A DNA stretch of 64,000 nt from Larkinella punicea (GCF_003334855.1 NZ_QOWE01000001.1:1-64000); one strand, 5' to 3'; counted from the stretch's first letter, positions 27,049 through 36,703 are shown. A program made the numbers and translations. The notes: generated from the letters alone by a model not told the origin.

Positions 27049-27702
27049 ATGTCCGATTCACACGAACATTTACAGACCCTGACGGAGATCCGGAGCCTGA
27101 TGGAACGCTCCTCGAAATTCCTGTCGTTGAGCGGTTTATCGGGCATTTCGGCGGGTGTCGTAGCCCTCATCGGTGCGGGTGCCGCCTACGTCCGGCTGCA
27201 CAACAACAACCTGACCCTGATGAGCTACGAGCGCATCACCCGGCTCAACGGCCCGGATCGCCAGGATATGGTTGATTTTCTGATTCTCGACGGTGCCCTG
27301 GTGCTGGTAGCCGCCCTATTGCTGGGCGTGTTTTTCACCGTTCGCAAAGCCCGCCGACAGGGCAATGGCGTCTGGAACAGCATTTCGAAGCGGCTGCTCT
27401 GGGCACTGGCGGTTCCGCTGGTTACGGGCGGTATTTTTTGTCTGGCCCTGATCCGGTTTAACCTGATCTGGCTGACGTTTCCAACTACCCTCATTTTTTA
27501 CGGCATGGCGCTCTACAGCGGCAGTAAATACACCGTCCGCGATGTGGAATACCTCGGTTTGTCCGAAATTCTGCTGGGCCTGGTGGCTTTGTTCTGGACG
27601 GGGTATTCGCTGCTGACCTGGGCCGTTGGGTTTGGTATCCTGCACATTGTGTACGGAACCGTGATGTATCTCAAGTATGAACGAGACGAACTGAAGCGCT
27701 GA
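27049..27702 (+). CDS. Polytopic membrane protein paired with a winged-helix regulator
   Basis: 217 aa, with hydrophobic segments at about residues 25-47, 80-105, 120-150 and 170-210. The N-terminal cytosolic part reads LQTLTEIRSLMERSSKFLSLSG, which is common in Bacteroidota proteins found with a small HTH partner. I cannot assign a function. The stop and the next ATG overlap (TGATG), so it is translationally coupled to the regulator. It may serve as a membrane sensor or simply be the regulator's target. Confidence 0.78.
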   Translation: MSDSHEHLQTLTEIRSLMERSSKFLSLSGLSGISAGVVALIGAGAAYVRLHNNNLTLMSYERITRLNGPDRQDMVDFLILDGALVLVAALLLGVFFTVRKARRQGNGVWNSISKRLLWALAVPLVTGGIFCLALIRFNLIWLTFPTTLIFYGMALYSGSKYTVRDVEYLGLSEILLGLVALFWTGYSLLTWAVGFGILHIVYGTVMYLKYERDELKR

Positions 27703-27998
27703 TGGAGTTCCTGATAGGCTTTAACAAAGCGTTTGAAAGTAAGGCCCGGTTAGGCATCATGTCGGTTTTGATTGTGAATGAAACCCTGAGTTTCAATTCT
27801 CTCAAAGAACTGCTCGACATGACCGACGGGAATCTGGCGACGCACCTGCGGGCGCTGGAAGAGCAGGGCTATGTCTCCGTGAAAAAGCAGTTTGTGGGCC
27901 GAAAACCCAATACCACCTACACCGCCACCCCCGCCGGTCGTCAGGCCTTCACCGACCATTTGAACGCGCTGGAAGATTTTATTCGCGGTTCGGTATAA
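27702..27998 (+). CDS. Winged-helix transcriptional regulator (HTH_34/MarR-like)
   Basis: 98-residue single-domain DNA-binding protein. Features: FNKAFESKARLGIMSVL, FNSLKELLDMTDGNLATHLRALEEQGYV (recognition helix) and a basic beta-wing VKKQFVGRKPNTTYTATPAG. This is the PF13601-type winged helix. It overlaps the preceding membrane protein gene by one base, and such pairs are common in the phylum. Likely regulates its own operon; no operator was identified. Confidence 0.9.
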   Translation: MEFLIGFNKAFESKARLGIMSVLIVNETLSFNSLKELLDMTDGNLATHLRALEEQGYVSVKKQFVGRKPNTTYTATPAGRQAFTDHLNALEDFIRGSV

Positions 27999-28003
27999 AA
28001 AAA

Positions 28004-28025
28004 GCGGTCAATCTAAATTGACCGC
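28004..28025 (-). terminator. Hairpin between convergent regulator and Hsp20-like genes
   Basis: GCGGTCAAT and ATTGACCGC pair perfectly around a CTAA loop. On the minus strand the stem is followed by a run of T residues (complement of AAAAAAA at 27997-28003), making an intrinsic terminator for the Hsp20-like gene. On the plus strand there is no T-run, but the stem still lies just past the regulator's stop. Confidence 0.85.
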
Positions 28026-28051
28026 CGGGTGTATTCACTCTCTGGTTCTTA

Positions 28052-28444
28052 TCAAAACAAATTCTGAATTTCTACTTTTCGTTGGGAGTGATGTCCGTCT
28101 TTAAACGGCAGATTGATCACCACATGGCCCTGCTCCTGAACCGCTTCAATGTGTTCCGCGTCGACAAAGTCCGGAATATCCAGTACCCTTAAAAACATCG
28201 GTACCGCCAGACTCTGGCCTTCCACGGGATTTTTTTGTTGGAGCAAAGTATATAGAACCAGTTTTTTGCCATCGATCAGAACATTGAACGCGTCCGGACC
28301 AACGCCGGGAGCCGACAATTTGATCAGCAAGCGGTCTGGCTCCTGCTCGGTTTCCATACGGGTCATGCTCGATCCGCCATACAGAGTATTCAGCAAATCG
28401 AATTGCCCACCCATTCCCTTCAGCGTGTTTTCTATCGGTTTCAT
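28052..28444 (-). CDS. Hsp20/alpha-crystallin-like protein
   Basis: 130 aa. The central part resembles an alpha-crystallin domain: DRLLIKLSAPGVGPDAFNV, IDGKKLVLYTLL and a late strand HVVINLPFKDG. The C-terminal I-x-I/V anchor is only hinted at (KVEIQNLF). If it is a small heat-shock protein it would hold unfolding proteins in soluble oligomers. It is a divergent member with a short N-terminal arm. Monocistronic, with its own terminator. The intergenic 28445-28602 holds its promoter and that of the next gene. Confidence 0.75.
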   Translation of the reverse strand: MKPIENTLKGMGGQFDLLNTLYGGSSMTRMETEQEPDRLLIKLSAPGVGPDAFNVLIDGKKLVLYTLLQQKNPVEGQSLAVPMFLRVLDIPDFVDAEHIEAVQEQGHVVINLPFKDGHHSQRKVEIQNLF

Positions 28445-28629
28445 AATCGTACTGGTTGGTTGTATACTGTTTAGTAAACAAATTACGTACCTAACTCGAT
28501 CAGGCCGTATTTAGCGTCATTATGGCTGATAAAAAGCGATATGGCGGAAATTAGCGGACAATTGGTCAGTAATTTGTTTTATAACGCAAATAATCGTGAT
28601 TTTTGATCCGTGAAAACCATAAAATATTT

Positions 28630-29400
28630 ATGATCGGACTGGTAGCCAGTCTTCTGCTGGTTGGAATACTGTGGTATTTTTTCCGCACTTCGAACGCGGT
28701 ACCTGTGTTAATGTTCCACAAAATTGACCCCGAACGCCAGGATTCATTAACGGTTTCGGTTCAACAGTTCGAACAGCGGTTGCAATGGCTCCTGGACCAA
28801 AGCTACCAACCCATTACGCTAAAACAGCTTGTGGCTGCGGTTGAACAAAACCAGCCATTGCCTCCCCGACCGGTTTTGATTACTTTCGATGATGCGTATG
28901 TCAACAACCTGACGTACGCGCTGCCGGTTTTGCAACGCCTGGGATTGAATGCGGTGCTGTTTGTACCCACGGCTTTTGTCGGCCAATGCAATCAGTGGGA
29001 TGGTTGCACCGAAAAACTGATGACCACTGAACAGCTTAAACAACTGGCCCCCACGTTCGAACTTGCGTTACATTCACACCAGCACCTCAATTATAAAACC
29101 TTGCCCATCAGTGACATCCAGGCCGACTTGACGCAGAATATTATGGCTTTCGAATCACTGGGAATACCGTATGTTCGGGCCTTCGCGTATCCGTATGGCG
29201 GACGACCGAAAGATCCGGCGACCAAACAGGCGATGCAGGAAGCGATGCAACAGGCAGGCATCCGACTTGCGTTCCGGATCGGAAACCGCCTAAACCGTTT
29301 CCCGGTGAGCAACCGGTTTGAATGGCAACGACTGGACATTCGCGGAACTGATTCCATGGCCCGGTTTGTCCGGCAGGTGCGGTTTGGGAAACTCATTTAA
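28630..29400 (+). CDS. Membrane-anchored polysaccharide deacetylase family protein
   Basis: NodB-type carbohydrate esterase domain after one N-terminal membrane anchor (MIGLVASLLLVGILWYFF). Motifs: LITFDDAY (catalytic Asp and metal Asp), LHSHQHLN (metal His residues) and FAYPYGGRP. Probably removes acetyl groups from an envelope or secreted polysaccharide. A TTG at 28603 would add nine residues; I prefer the ATG at 28630, which puts the anchor at the terminus. A glycosyltransferase gene starts 4 bp downstream, so the pair may act on the same glycan. Confidence 0.87.
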   Translation: MIGLVASLLLVGILWYFFRTSNAVPVLMFHKIDPERQDSLTVSVQQFEQRLQWLLDQSYQPITLKQLVAAVEQNQPLPPRPVLITFDDAYVNNLTYALPVLQRLGLNAVLFVPTAFVGQCNQWDGCTEKLMTTEQLKQLAPTFELALHSHQHLNYKTLPISDIQADLTQNIMAFESLGIPYVRAFAYPYGGRPKDPATKQAMQEAMQQAGIRLAFRIGNRLNRFPVSNRFEWQRLDIRGTDSMARFVRQVRFGKLI

Positions 29401-29404
29401 CTAC

Positions 29405-30457
29405 ATGACTCTATTCATCGATACGGAACGGCTTCGGGATTTAAACAGCGGTTTGGGGCAATTCTGCCTGCAACTGGGCCTGGAACTGGTGCGGCAGCGC
29501 CCTGATTCTGCCCAGCTCACATTTCTGGTTCCGGAAGGGCAACAGGGCATTTTCGGACCGGATGTAGCTTACCAAACGGCAACCTGGTGGCGAAAATGGT
29601 ATTCGCCGGGCCGCTACGACATCTGGCATTGTTTGCACCAGGATTCCCGGTTTCTGCCCGCTTCGAAGAAAAACCGCCTGATTCTGACGATCCACGATCT
29701 TAATTTTCTGGAACGACCGGATTATGACGACGCAAAAAAAAACCGTAAACTGGCGGTTCTACAGCGTAAAGTCGACCGGGCCTCTGCCCTAACCACGATC
29801 TCGGAGTATACGGCTTCGGTTGTCCGCCAGCACCTGAAATTGCCCAACATTCCGCTGTCGGTCATTCACAACGGGTATTCAGCTCCTAGCGACTCAATCA
29901 ATCAGCCAGCCACCCAACCGCTCCCCATCCAGAATCCGTATTTTCTGTTTGTCGGCGTCATTCATCCCCGAAAAAACCTGCACACGCTCCTGCCCTTGCT
30001 CGAAGCCTTCCCCGAATGGCGGCTGGTGCTGGCCGGACCCGACGGTCATCCGTATGCCGCACACCTGCGGAAACAGGCGCAACAACTCGACATTGCGGAT
30101 CGGCTGATTATGACCGGTGCAGTTGACGAAGCGACCAAAAACAGCTTGTATCAGGCCTGCGATGCGTTTCTGTTTCCGTCGCTTTCCGAAGGATTCGGCC
30201 TGCCCGTGGTCGAGGCCATGAGTTATGGCAAACCGGTTTTCCTGTCGCGACGCACGAGCCTGCCCGAAATCGGTGGGAAAGATGCCTATTATTTTGATTC
30301 GGAAGAACCGGAGTCGATGGCCGAAACCATTTTTGACGGCCTGAATGATTTCCGCGCCAATCCCTTCCGTGCCGACCGGCTCCGCCAGCAAGCCGCCCGG
30401 TTTAGCTGGGAACGGTCGGCCCAACAGTATTGGAAGTTGTATTCAGAAGTCTTGTAA
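29405..30457 (+). CDS. Family 1/GT4 glycosyltransferase
   Basis: GT-B fold retaining glycosyltransferase, 350 aa, starting at the ATG at 29405 ([18 protein letters not shown]). The C-terminal domain shows [52 protein letters not shown] (nucleotide-sugar E-x7-E) and [17 protein letters not shown]. It transfers a sugar from an NDP or similar donor to an unknown acceptor. It begins 4 bp after the deacetylase gene stop, suggesting a two-gene glycan-modification operon. Confidence 0.9.
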   Translation: MTLFIDTERLRDLNSGLGQFCLQLGLELVRQRPDSAQLTFLVPEGQQGIFGPDVAYQTATWWRKWYSPGRYDIWHCLHQDSRFLPASKKNRLILTIHDLNFLERPDYDDAKKNRKLAVLQRKVDRASALTTISEYTASVVRQHLKLPNIPLSVIHNGYSAPSDSINQPATQPLPIQNPYFLFVGVIHPRKNLHTLLPLLEAFPEWRLVLAGPDGHPYAAHLRKQAQQLDIADRLIMTGAVDEATKNSLYQACDAFLFPSLSEGFGLPVVEAMSYGKPVFLSRRTSLPEIGGKDAYYFDSEEPESMAETIFDGLNDFRANPFRADRLRQQAARFSWERSAQQYWKLYSEVL

Positions 30458-30473
30458 TCGATTTTACCATCAG

Positions 30474-30505
30474 CTTGATAGGCGGATATACTTTGGCTAC
30501 CTTTG
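30474..30505 (+). promoter_or_regulatory. Bacteroidota-type promoter of aspS
   Basis: A -7 box TACCTTTG (30498-30505) matches the phylum consensus TANNTTTG exactly. A CTTG (30474-30477) lies 20 bp upstream as the -33 element (consensus TTTG, 19-21 bp spacing). Transcription would begin near 30512, giving a leader of about 19 nt before aspS. Two other good -7 boxes (TACTTTTG at 38923-38930 before the SDR gene and 48386-48393 before the GH3 fusion) lack a clear -33 partner. Confidence 0.65.
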
Positions 30506-30530
30506 CGGCTTATTGAACCATTTTAGCAGT

Positions 30531-32300
30531 ATGCTACGTACTCATACCTGCGGAGAAATTCGCATCGAACACGTTACTAAACAGGTTATTCTTTGCGGCT
30601 GGGTGCAGCGCATTCGCGACAAAGGCGGTCTGATCTGGATCGACCTGCGCGACCGCTATGGCCTGACCCAATTGTTGCTCGAAGAAGGCAAAACCGACCC
30701 CGAAACCATTGCGATGGTTCGGACGCTGGGCCGCGAATTCGTTCTGAAAGCCACCGGCGAAGTGATCGAGCGCAAATCCAAAAACCCCAATCTGCCAACG
30801 GGCGACATCGAAATCCGGCTTGAAAAGCTGGAAATATTGAATCCCGCCAAACTCCCGCCGTTTCTGATTGAAGACGAAACCGACGGGGGCGACGACCTGC
30901 GGATGAAATACCGCTACCTCGATTTGCGCCGGAATCCCGTCCGGAAGAACCTCGAACTGCGTCATAAAATGGCCCAGCAAACGCGGATTTACATGGACGG
31001 CCAGGATTTTATCGAAGTCGAAACGCCGGTTTTGATCAAATCGACGCCGGAAGGTGCCCGCGATTTTGTGGTGCCGAGCCGCATGAATCCCGGCGAATTC
31101 TACGCCCTGCCGCAGTCGCCCCAGACCTTCAAGCAACTGCTGATGGTGTCGGGATTCGACCGGTATTACCAGATTGTCAAGTGTTTCCGCGATGAGGACC
31201 TCCGCGCCGACCGCCAGCCAGAATTCACGCAAATCGACTGCGAGATGTCGTTCATCGAGCAGGAAGATATTCTTCAGATGTTCGAGGGTCTGGTTCGGCA
31301 TCTGTTTGAAACCGTAAAAGGAATCGGGCTGGACGAGGTACCCCGGATGACCTACGCCGAAGCCATGCGTCTCTACGGTTCCGACAAACCGGATACGCGC
31401 TTCGGCATGCCGTTCGTCGAGTTAAAAGGGTCTTTCGATACGGTGGATCTGACGTCGGGCAAAAACTTCGTGGTGTTCGATTCGGCCGAAATCGTGATCG
31501 GGATCAACGCCAAAGGCTGCGCCCACTACACGCGCAAGCAGATGGACGAACTGACCGACTTCATCAAACGTCCGCAGATCGGTGGAAAAGGATTGATTTA
31601 CGTGCGGTATAATGAAGACGGAACGGTCAAATCATCGGTCGACAAGTTTTATTCGGAAGAAGACCTGAAACACTGGGTGGTCCAGTTTCAGGCCGAACCG
31701 GGTGATTTACTGCTGATTATGTCCGGCGAAACCAACAAGGCCCGCAAACAACTGAGCGAACTCCGGCTGGAAATGGGCAACCGTTTAGGCTTGCGTGATC
31801 CTAACACGTTCAGTGCGTTGTGGGTACTGGATTTTCCGTTACTGGAATACGGCGAAGAAGAAAAACGCTGGTTTGCGATGCACCACCCGTTCACATCGCC
31901 CAAGCCGGAAGATATTCAACTGCTGGAAACCGATCCCGGTGCCGTACGGGCCAATGCCTACGACATGGTGATCAATGGCACCGAAGTCGGTGGTGGTTCC
32001 ATCCGGATTTTTCAGCGCGATTTGCAGTCGCGCATGTTCGATCTGCTCGGTTTCTCGCCCGAAGAGGCCAAGGCACAGTTCGGTTTTCTGCTGGATGCGT
32101 TCGAATTTGGTGCTCCCCCACACGGCGGTATTGCGTTCGGCTTCGACCGGCTTTGCTCCATTTTCGGCGGTGCCGATTCCATCCGCGACTTCATCGCTTT
32201 CCCGAAAAACAACTCGGGCCGCGACGTCATGATCGACTCCCCATCCGTGATTGCCCAGGGGCAGTTGGATGAGTTGCAGATTGCGGTGGCGAAAAAATGA
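30531..32300 (+). CDS. aspS: Aspartate-tRNA ligase
   Basis: Class II aminoacyl-tRNA synthetase charging tRNA-Asp, 589 aa. The ATG at 30531 ([11 protein letters not shown]) matches the family start; the frame is open 62 codons further only through the upstream gene. An OB-fold anticodon domain ([22 protein letters not shown]) is followed by the catalytic core with motif 2-like [19 protein letters not shown], the bacterial GAD insertion (about 290-420) and motif 3 [15 protein letters not shown]. Bacterial-type AspRS. The stop codon lies in the first bases of a perfect 30-bp inverted repeat. Confidence 0.97.
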   Translation: MLRTHTCGEIRIEHVTKQVILCGWVQRIRDKGGLIWIDLRDRYGLTQLLLEEGKTDPETIAMVRTLGREFVLKATGEVIERKSKNPNLPTGDIEIRLEKLEILNPAKLPPFLIEDETDGGDDLRMKYRYLDLRRNPVRKNLELRHKMAQQTRIYMDGQDFIEVETPVLIKSTPEGARDFVVPSRMNPGEFYALPQSPQTFKQLLMVSGFDRYYQIVKCFRDEDLRADRQPEFTQIDCEMSFIEQEDILQMFEGLVRHLFETVKGIGLDEVPRMTYAEAMRLYGSDKPDTRFGMPFVELKGSFDTVDLTSGKNFVVFDSAEIVIGINAKGCAHYTRKQMDELTDFIKRPQIGGKGLIYVRYNEDGTVKSSVDKFYSEEDLKHWVVQFQAEPGDLLLIMSGETNKARKQLSELRLEMGNRLGLRDPNTFSALWVLDFPLLEYGEEEKRWFAMHHPFTSPKPEDIQLLETDPGAVRANAYDMVINGTEVGGGSIRIFQRDLQSRMFDLLGFSPEEAKAQFGFLLDAFEFGAPPHGGIAFGFDRLCSIFGGADSIRDFIAFPKNNSGRDVMIDSPSVIAQGQLDELQIAVAKK

Positions 32301-32383
32301 TGAGTTAAGAGTTAGGAATTAAGAGTTGCTGACGCATACTAATCCTGCGGAGCCAACTCTTAATTCCTAACTCTTAACTCATC
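32299..32383. repeat. Perfect 30-bp inverted repeat, GAGTTAAGAGTTAGGA type
   Basis: Arms 32299-32328 and 32354-32383 are exact complements over 30 bases (starting GATGAGTTAAGAGTTAGGAA) around a 25-base loop. It starts inside the TGA of aspS and ends 3 bp before the stop of the convergent DinB gene. It can thus form a strong hairpin at the 3' end of both transcripts. The wording is shared with the repeat at 62430-62526 and a single arm near 3940. Confidence 0.93.
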
Positions 32384-32386
32384 ACT

Positions 32387-32923
32387 CTAAAACAGCTTCT
32401 CATTCGGCGGTTTGATCCCCTTCATCCGGATGTAAATCGTGGCCTGTCCCCGGTGGTGGGTCTGATGTTCGAAGGCTTTGGCAAACATGGTTTCGCGGGA
32501 CATTTCGCGCGGCCCCATTTTCACATTTTCCGCCAGTTGCGCATCGCTCAGGCCCTTAATACCTTCGAGTACAAAATCGTAGCTGTCCATGACGGTTTTG
32601 GTCAGGGCGGTTTTCGACTTCAATTCATCCATCGTCTCCAGTTTTTTCCCCTGCATGGGGTTGGCTTTCCCGGTCGCTGCCGCCGTGAAGTTGTAGTTTG
32701 CTGCGGTTAAGTGCAGCATCTGTTCCGCAAAGCTCCGGATTTCCGGTGTCGGTTTGTAGCCCATGCCGTCTTCCGGCATGGCGTCCAGGTATTCCTTCGT
32801 AAACTCCTTGGCGCGCTGCCATTCCGTCGTCATCTGGGCAACGGTTTTAGGTTTGATCGAAAAACCGCTGAATGTCATCCAGAACATCAGGGCGAGGGCC
32901 GTAAATCCAAGTTTTTGTTTCAT
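32387..32923 (-). CDS. DinB superfamily protein with signal peptide
   Basis: 178 aa, four-helix bundle DinB fold with the metal-site histidines HLTAANYNF (first) and FEHQTHHRGQATIYIR (second/third). An N-terminal segment MKQKLGFTALALMFWMTF looks like a signal peptide, so the protein may be periplasmic, which is not typical of DinB proteins involved in thiol or DNA-damage functions. Reaction unknown. A second, leaderless DinB protein is encoded at 51481. Convergent with aspS. Confidence 0.85.
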   Translation of the reverse strand: MKQKLGFTALALMFWMTFSGFSIKPKTVAQMTTEWQRAKEFTKEYLDAMPEDGMGYKPTPEIRSFAEQMLHLTAANYNFTAAATGKANPMQGKKLETMDELKSKTALTKTVMDSYDFVLEGIKGLSDAQLAENVKMGPREMSRETMFAKAFEHQTHHRGQATIYIRMKGIKPPNEKLF

Positions 32924-33096
32924 GACGAAAAGGTAATGGTTTGAGTACCAAAGTTAAACTAGCTAAGCAGCTTTGCAAGTCCAAAGTCGGGAATTCTACT
33001 TAAGGAGATGTCGTAAAATAAATTATGAACGCAAAATGTAAATCGAATTGCTTTTTCGTTTAAAATGTAGTCCGGTAACTCAACAACAAATCGACT

Positions 33097-34242
33097 ATGC
33101 TCCGACCTGCAGAATACGCCCGTTATGAAAAACACCTGAATCTTCCCGAAATTGGCGTGGAAGGCCAACTAAAATTACAACAGGCTCGTGTGCTGGTTGT
33201 AGGCGCAGGGGGGTTGGGTTGCCCGGTATTGTTGTATTTGACGGCGGCCGGCGTTGGCACGATTGGGGTCATCGATCCGGACACGGTTGCCATCAGCAAC
33301 CTGCAACGGCAGGTTTTGTATACGACCGAGCAGGTGGGTAAACCCAAAGCTACGATTGCCGTAAATTCACTCAAAAAAATCAATCCCGAAATCAGCTTCA
33401 ACTCCTATGCGTATGCCTTGGACCGTTCCAACGCCCGTTCGCTGATCGAGGAGTATGATGTGGTGGTGGATTGCACCGATAATTTTACCGTCCGTTATCT
33501 GGTCAACGACGTCTGCGTGATGCAGGAAAAACCGTTTATCTACGGTGCCATTCATCGTTTCGAGGGTCAGGTAGCGGTTTTGAATGCCCGGCTGGCGGCA
33601 TCCGAAGTTCAACCCGAAGAAGTTCGGCGCGGCCCCACCTACCGGTGTTTGTTCCCCGAGTTTCCGAATCAGATGGAGATTCCGAATTGCGCCGAAACGG
33701 GTGTGATGGGCGTTTTGCCGGGGGTTATTGGAACCTATCAGGCCAATGAAGTCATCAAGCTCATCACCGGTATTGGCCATTTGCTGAACGAAGAACTGCT
33801 GATGGTGGATTTGCTGGCGATGTCGTTCCAGAAAATCCGCGTTCGTCGTCGGCTCGATGCTGAAGCTGCGGCCCAAAACGCCTGGGAAGAGGGCCAGCGG
33901 GTTGTCGTCAAAGCCGACGTTCGCAAAACCATCACCGCCACCGAACTAGCCGAGCGACTGGCGCAGGACGAAGATATTTTCCTGCTGGACGTCCGCGAGC
34001 GGCCTGAATACAACATTTGCCACCTCGACAATGCGGTATTGATTCCGGTCAACATCATCGCCAACAACGTCAAACGCATCCCCGTCGACCGCCCGGTGGT
34101 AGTCTATTGCCATCACGGTATTCGGAGTCAGTATGTGGTCGATTACCTGCAAAAAGAATTCAATTTCACCAACCTCATGAACCTTCAGGGCGGCATCAAC
34201 AGTTGGGCCCGCGATGTGCAGCCGGAGATGGAGGTGTATTGA
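33097..34242 (+). CDS. ThiF/MoeB-type E1-like adenylyltransferase fused to a rhodanese domain
   Basis: 381 aa. The N-terminal E1-like domain has the ATP-binding VLVVGAGGLGCPVLLYL, IDPDTVAISNLQRQVLY, DCTDNFTVRYLVND and the catalytic-cysteine region NCAETGVMGVLPGVIG. A C-terminal rhodanese domain (about residues 275-380) shows LLDVRERPEYNICH and the active-site loop YCHHGIRSQYV. It activates the C-terminus of a ubiquitin-like sulfur carrier (MoaD or ThiS) and may transfer sulfur itself. The structural-zinc CxxC pairs of MoeB are not seen. No moa, moe or thi genes are adjacent, so the pathway is open. Confidence 0.9.
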   Translation: MLRPAEYARYEKHLNLPEIGVEGQLKLQQARVLVVGAGGLGCPVLLYLTAAGVGTIGVIDPDTVAISNLQRQVLYTTEQVGKPKATIAVNSLKKINPEISFNSYAYALDRSNARSLIEEYDVVVDCTDNFTVRYLVNDVCVMQEKPFIYGAIHRFEGQVAVLNARLAASEVQPEEVRRGPTYRCLFPEFPNQMEIPNCAETGVMGVLPGVIGTYQANEVIKLITGIGHLLNEELLMVDLLAMSFQKIRVRRRLDAEAAAQNAWEEGQRVVVKADVRKTITATELAERLAQDEDIFLLDVRERPEYNICHLDNAVLIPVNIIANNVKRIPVDRPVVVYCHHGIRSQYVVDYLQKEFNFTNLMNLQGGINSWARDVQPEMEVY

Positions 34243-34293
34243 TGATTGGATGATTCTGATGACTTAAACGGCTAAAAAAGGTTGGTCGAAGCC

Positions 34294-34488
34294 TCATTTT
34301 CCTCCAAACCGCTGCGGGGTAATAGGTCGCGGTTCGAGAATCTTCACCGAAACACGGCTTGATCCACTCCAAGCGCGCAAAAACTGCAGGCCGGAAGGCT
34401 GGCAGCTCACCTCAAACACCAGTCGCTCAATCCTGCCAGCCTTATCAATCTGAACCTGACTAACAAGCCGACTATTCACATCCGTCAA
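34294..34488 (-). CDS. Short open frame of uncertain reality, possible gene remnant
   Basis: The convergent gap 34243-34561 contains one minus-strand open frame. It encodes LVSQVQIDKAGRIERLVFEV and ends PRPITPQRFGGK. The composition is protein-like, and the frame stays open upstream to the GH31 stop without an ATG (the listed start is TTG). It might be the end of a decayed gene. I recognise no family. Nothing else was seen in this 319-bp gap. Confidence 0.25.
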   Translation of the reverse strand: MTDVNSRLVSQVQIDKAGRIERLVFEVSCQPSGLQFLRAWSGSSRVSVKILEPRPITPQRFGGK

Positions 34489-34561
34489 ACCGTCTGGCGA
34501 CAGGTGACCTGAAAGACCGTGGGTTCGGCTTTTCGGTGGTCTAAAAACCCTGCGCTGCCGC

Positions 34562-36703
34562 TCAATTCGTCATAAACCGCCACGTCACCTTCCCCACCGT
34601 ATCCGGTTTTCCTTTTTCAGCCGCCGACATCCGGCCTTTCAGCGTGCCGTTTTTCTGCTTTTCAACCTCAATCAGTCGCCAGCTAAACTGGCCTTTTTCG
34701 TAATCGAACGTTTCGCCATCGTCGTCGTAGAGTCGGTATTGAGCCGGTTTTTGGCCGTAATGGCGGATTTCCAGGTCGACTTTCTGACCCGGTTTGGGCG
34801 CGTGCAAGAGCGGAGGCATCATCGGAATAATGCCGCCATCTTTCACGAAAACGGGAATCTTGTCCAGGCCTGGCGTCACCGTAATCACCTCCCCGGCCCC
34901 GGCATACTGCCCGGTGTAAAAGTCATACCAGTTGCCCTTCGGTAAAATCACCTTCCGCGACGTCTGCCCCGTAAACATCGGTGCCACCAGCAACTGATCG
35001 CCCGCCATATACTGGTCCTTAATTTCTTTCGTACTGGCTTCCTGATACGGATTTTCGCCCAGGTTCGTCACGGCGGTTTGCTTTTCCACCTTCTCGATAA
35101 AACCGTCTTCCAGATTCAGCGCCCGGAACGGCGGAGTGCCTTCATAGTGGTACTTGGCAAATTCGGTGTACCAGTACGGCATCATCTGCATCCGCAGTTG
35201 GGCCACGGCTTTCACCTGCCCGGCCACGTCCGGAAACGACCACGGTTTGGTGCCATCAGCCCAGGCGTTGATCATCGCCATCGGCGAAAAACAAACCGAC
35301 TGAAACCGGCGCAACCATTCTTCGCTGGTTTTAGACGCACGAACTTCCGGTGTCCACAACACCCCGGCAAAACCGCTGTTGATCAGGCCCGTAATGAAAT
35401 CCTGGTGGCTGTAATTGTCGTTGTAAATCACGTACGGAAACGACGAACCGCCGGCGTTGGACGCCCGCACCAGTCCGTAGGTTCGGGTGTTGCGGGCATG
35501 GTACAGATCCGTGCTTTGCTTCTGCACCAGCAAGCCGTAGGTCTGCCGCATCTGCTCGGCACTGATCCCCGACGGAAACGTGGCCACATCGGGCCACAAC
35601 CACGAATCGTTGCCATCGACCTCATCAATCTTGTAACCGCTTACGCCAATTCCGACGTGATCTTTATCAAACTGACGCCAGTAAATAGCCTGCGCCTGCG
35701 GAATCGTCAGATCGGGCACGGCCCCCACCCAAACCGTGTGTGAGCCGGTAAACGGTTTGATCTGCGCGTAAATCGACGCGTCGGGCGAAACGTAGGGGTT
35801 GGTCCAGAGGTTAATCCGAACATTTTTGGTCAGCATGTCTTTTACAAAACCGGCCGGATCGGGAAACCGGGTTTGGTCCCATTCGAAGGTGCAGGGATAC
35901 GATTTGCTCTGCCAGCCGGGTTCTAACCCGATGAAATCCAGTGGATACTGCCGGGCTTCAAACTCGGCGGCTTCTTTCCTGACGCTATCGGCGGTGTATA
36001 GCCGGTGAACGCGCTGTGTAAACCCCAGGCCCCAGCGCGGGGGCAGGCAACCGCCCCCGTTGAACAGGTTAAACCGCTGCACCACTTCCATCGGTTTGGG
36101 TCCGCCAAATACGTAGACCTCAACCCCCTCGGCCGGAACCAGCAGTTCGACGGCATCGGAATACGGGTGCGCCGACCAGTCTTTGTCGGTGTTCCGGTCC
36201 TGGGCCTGGGGCGGATTTTTACTATCCTGTCGAACCCCTGAACCGGCATATACGGTAATGTACCGGGCCGAATTGATGAAAACCCCGTAGCCGTTCGACG
36301 AAACGTAAAATGGTGTGGGCGAGTGCGTCCGGCCATTGTCGCGGTTGCCATAATGATCCATGTGCAGGGTAAGAATCTTGCCGCGCTGGTGAACCGTCTG
36401 GAAGTTCAGGCCAAAACCGTACAATTGCTCCCCGCGTTCCAGCGGAAACCGCAGATAGGTTTTTCCATCCAGAACCCGAACGGAAATATCGTCTTTGGGC
36501 AACGGGAAAGCGGTTTTGCCCAATTTTTCGAGCGCAGGCCGATTGGGCTGAACACCGGCTGCCGTGAGCAGGTTGTAGGCTTCCGGCTTGCCAACGGCCA
36601 ATTTCCAGACGCCGGGTGCGGTTTCGGTCCAGATGGTTTGGGCGCGGAGGGCAACGCCGGTGGCCAGAAAAACCGTCAGGAGAAAGATACGGAGTTGTTT
36701 CAT
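34562..36703 (-). CDS. Glycoside hydrolase family 31 protein (secreted alpha-glycosidase)
   Basis: 713 aa with signal peptide MKQLRIFLLTVFLATGVALRAQ. An N-terminal beta-sandwich (about 25-215) is followed by the GH31 barrel: LPPRWGLGFTQRVHRL, EFEARQYPLDFIGLEPGWQ, the nucleophile region GYKIDEVDGND, SFPYVIYNDNYSHQDF and SGFAGVLWTPEVRA. It ends in a distal beta-domain (FVKDGGIIPMMPPL, YRLYDDDGETFDYEKG, DUF5110-like). It should cleave terminal alpha-linked sugars; the exact sugar (glucose, xylose or galactose) cannot be told. Acts in the periplasm or outside the cell. Confidence 0.93.
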   Translation of the reverse strand: MKQLRIFLLTVFLATGVALRAQTIWTETAPGVWKLAVGKPEAYNLLTAAGVQPNRPALEKLGKTAFPLPKDDISVRVLDGKTYLRFPLERGEQLYGFGLNFQTVHQRGKILTLHMDHYGNRDNGRTHSPTPFYVSSNGYGVFINSARYITVYAGSGVRQDSKNPPQAQDRNTDKDWSAHPYSDAVELLVPAEGVEVYVFGGPKPMEVVQRFNLFNGGGCLPPRWGLGFTQRVHRLYTADSVRKEAAEFEARQYPLDFIGLEPGWQSKSYPCTFEWDQTRFPDPAGFVKDMLTKNVRINLWTNPYVSPDASIYAQIKPFTGSHTVWVGAVPDLTIPQAQAIYWRQFDKDHVGIGVSGYKIDEVDGNDSWLWPDVATFPSGISAEQMRQTYGLLVQKQSTDLYHARNTRTYGLVRASNAGGSSFPYVIYNDNYSHQDFITGLINSGFAGVLWTPEVRASKTSEEWLRRFQSVCFSPMAMINAWADGTKPWSFPDVAGQVKAVAQLRMQMMPYWYTEFAKYHYEGTPPFRALNLEDGFIEKVEKQTAVTNLGENPYQEASTKEIKDQYMAGDQLLVAPMFTGQTSRKVILPKGNWYDFYTGQYAGAGEVITVTPGLDKIPVFVKDGGIIPMMPPLLHAPKPGQKVDLEIRHYGQKPAQYRLYDDDGETFDYEKGQFSWRLIEVEKQKNGTLKGRMSAAEKGKPDTVGKVTWRFMTN

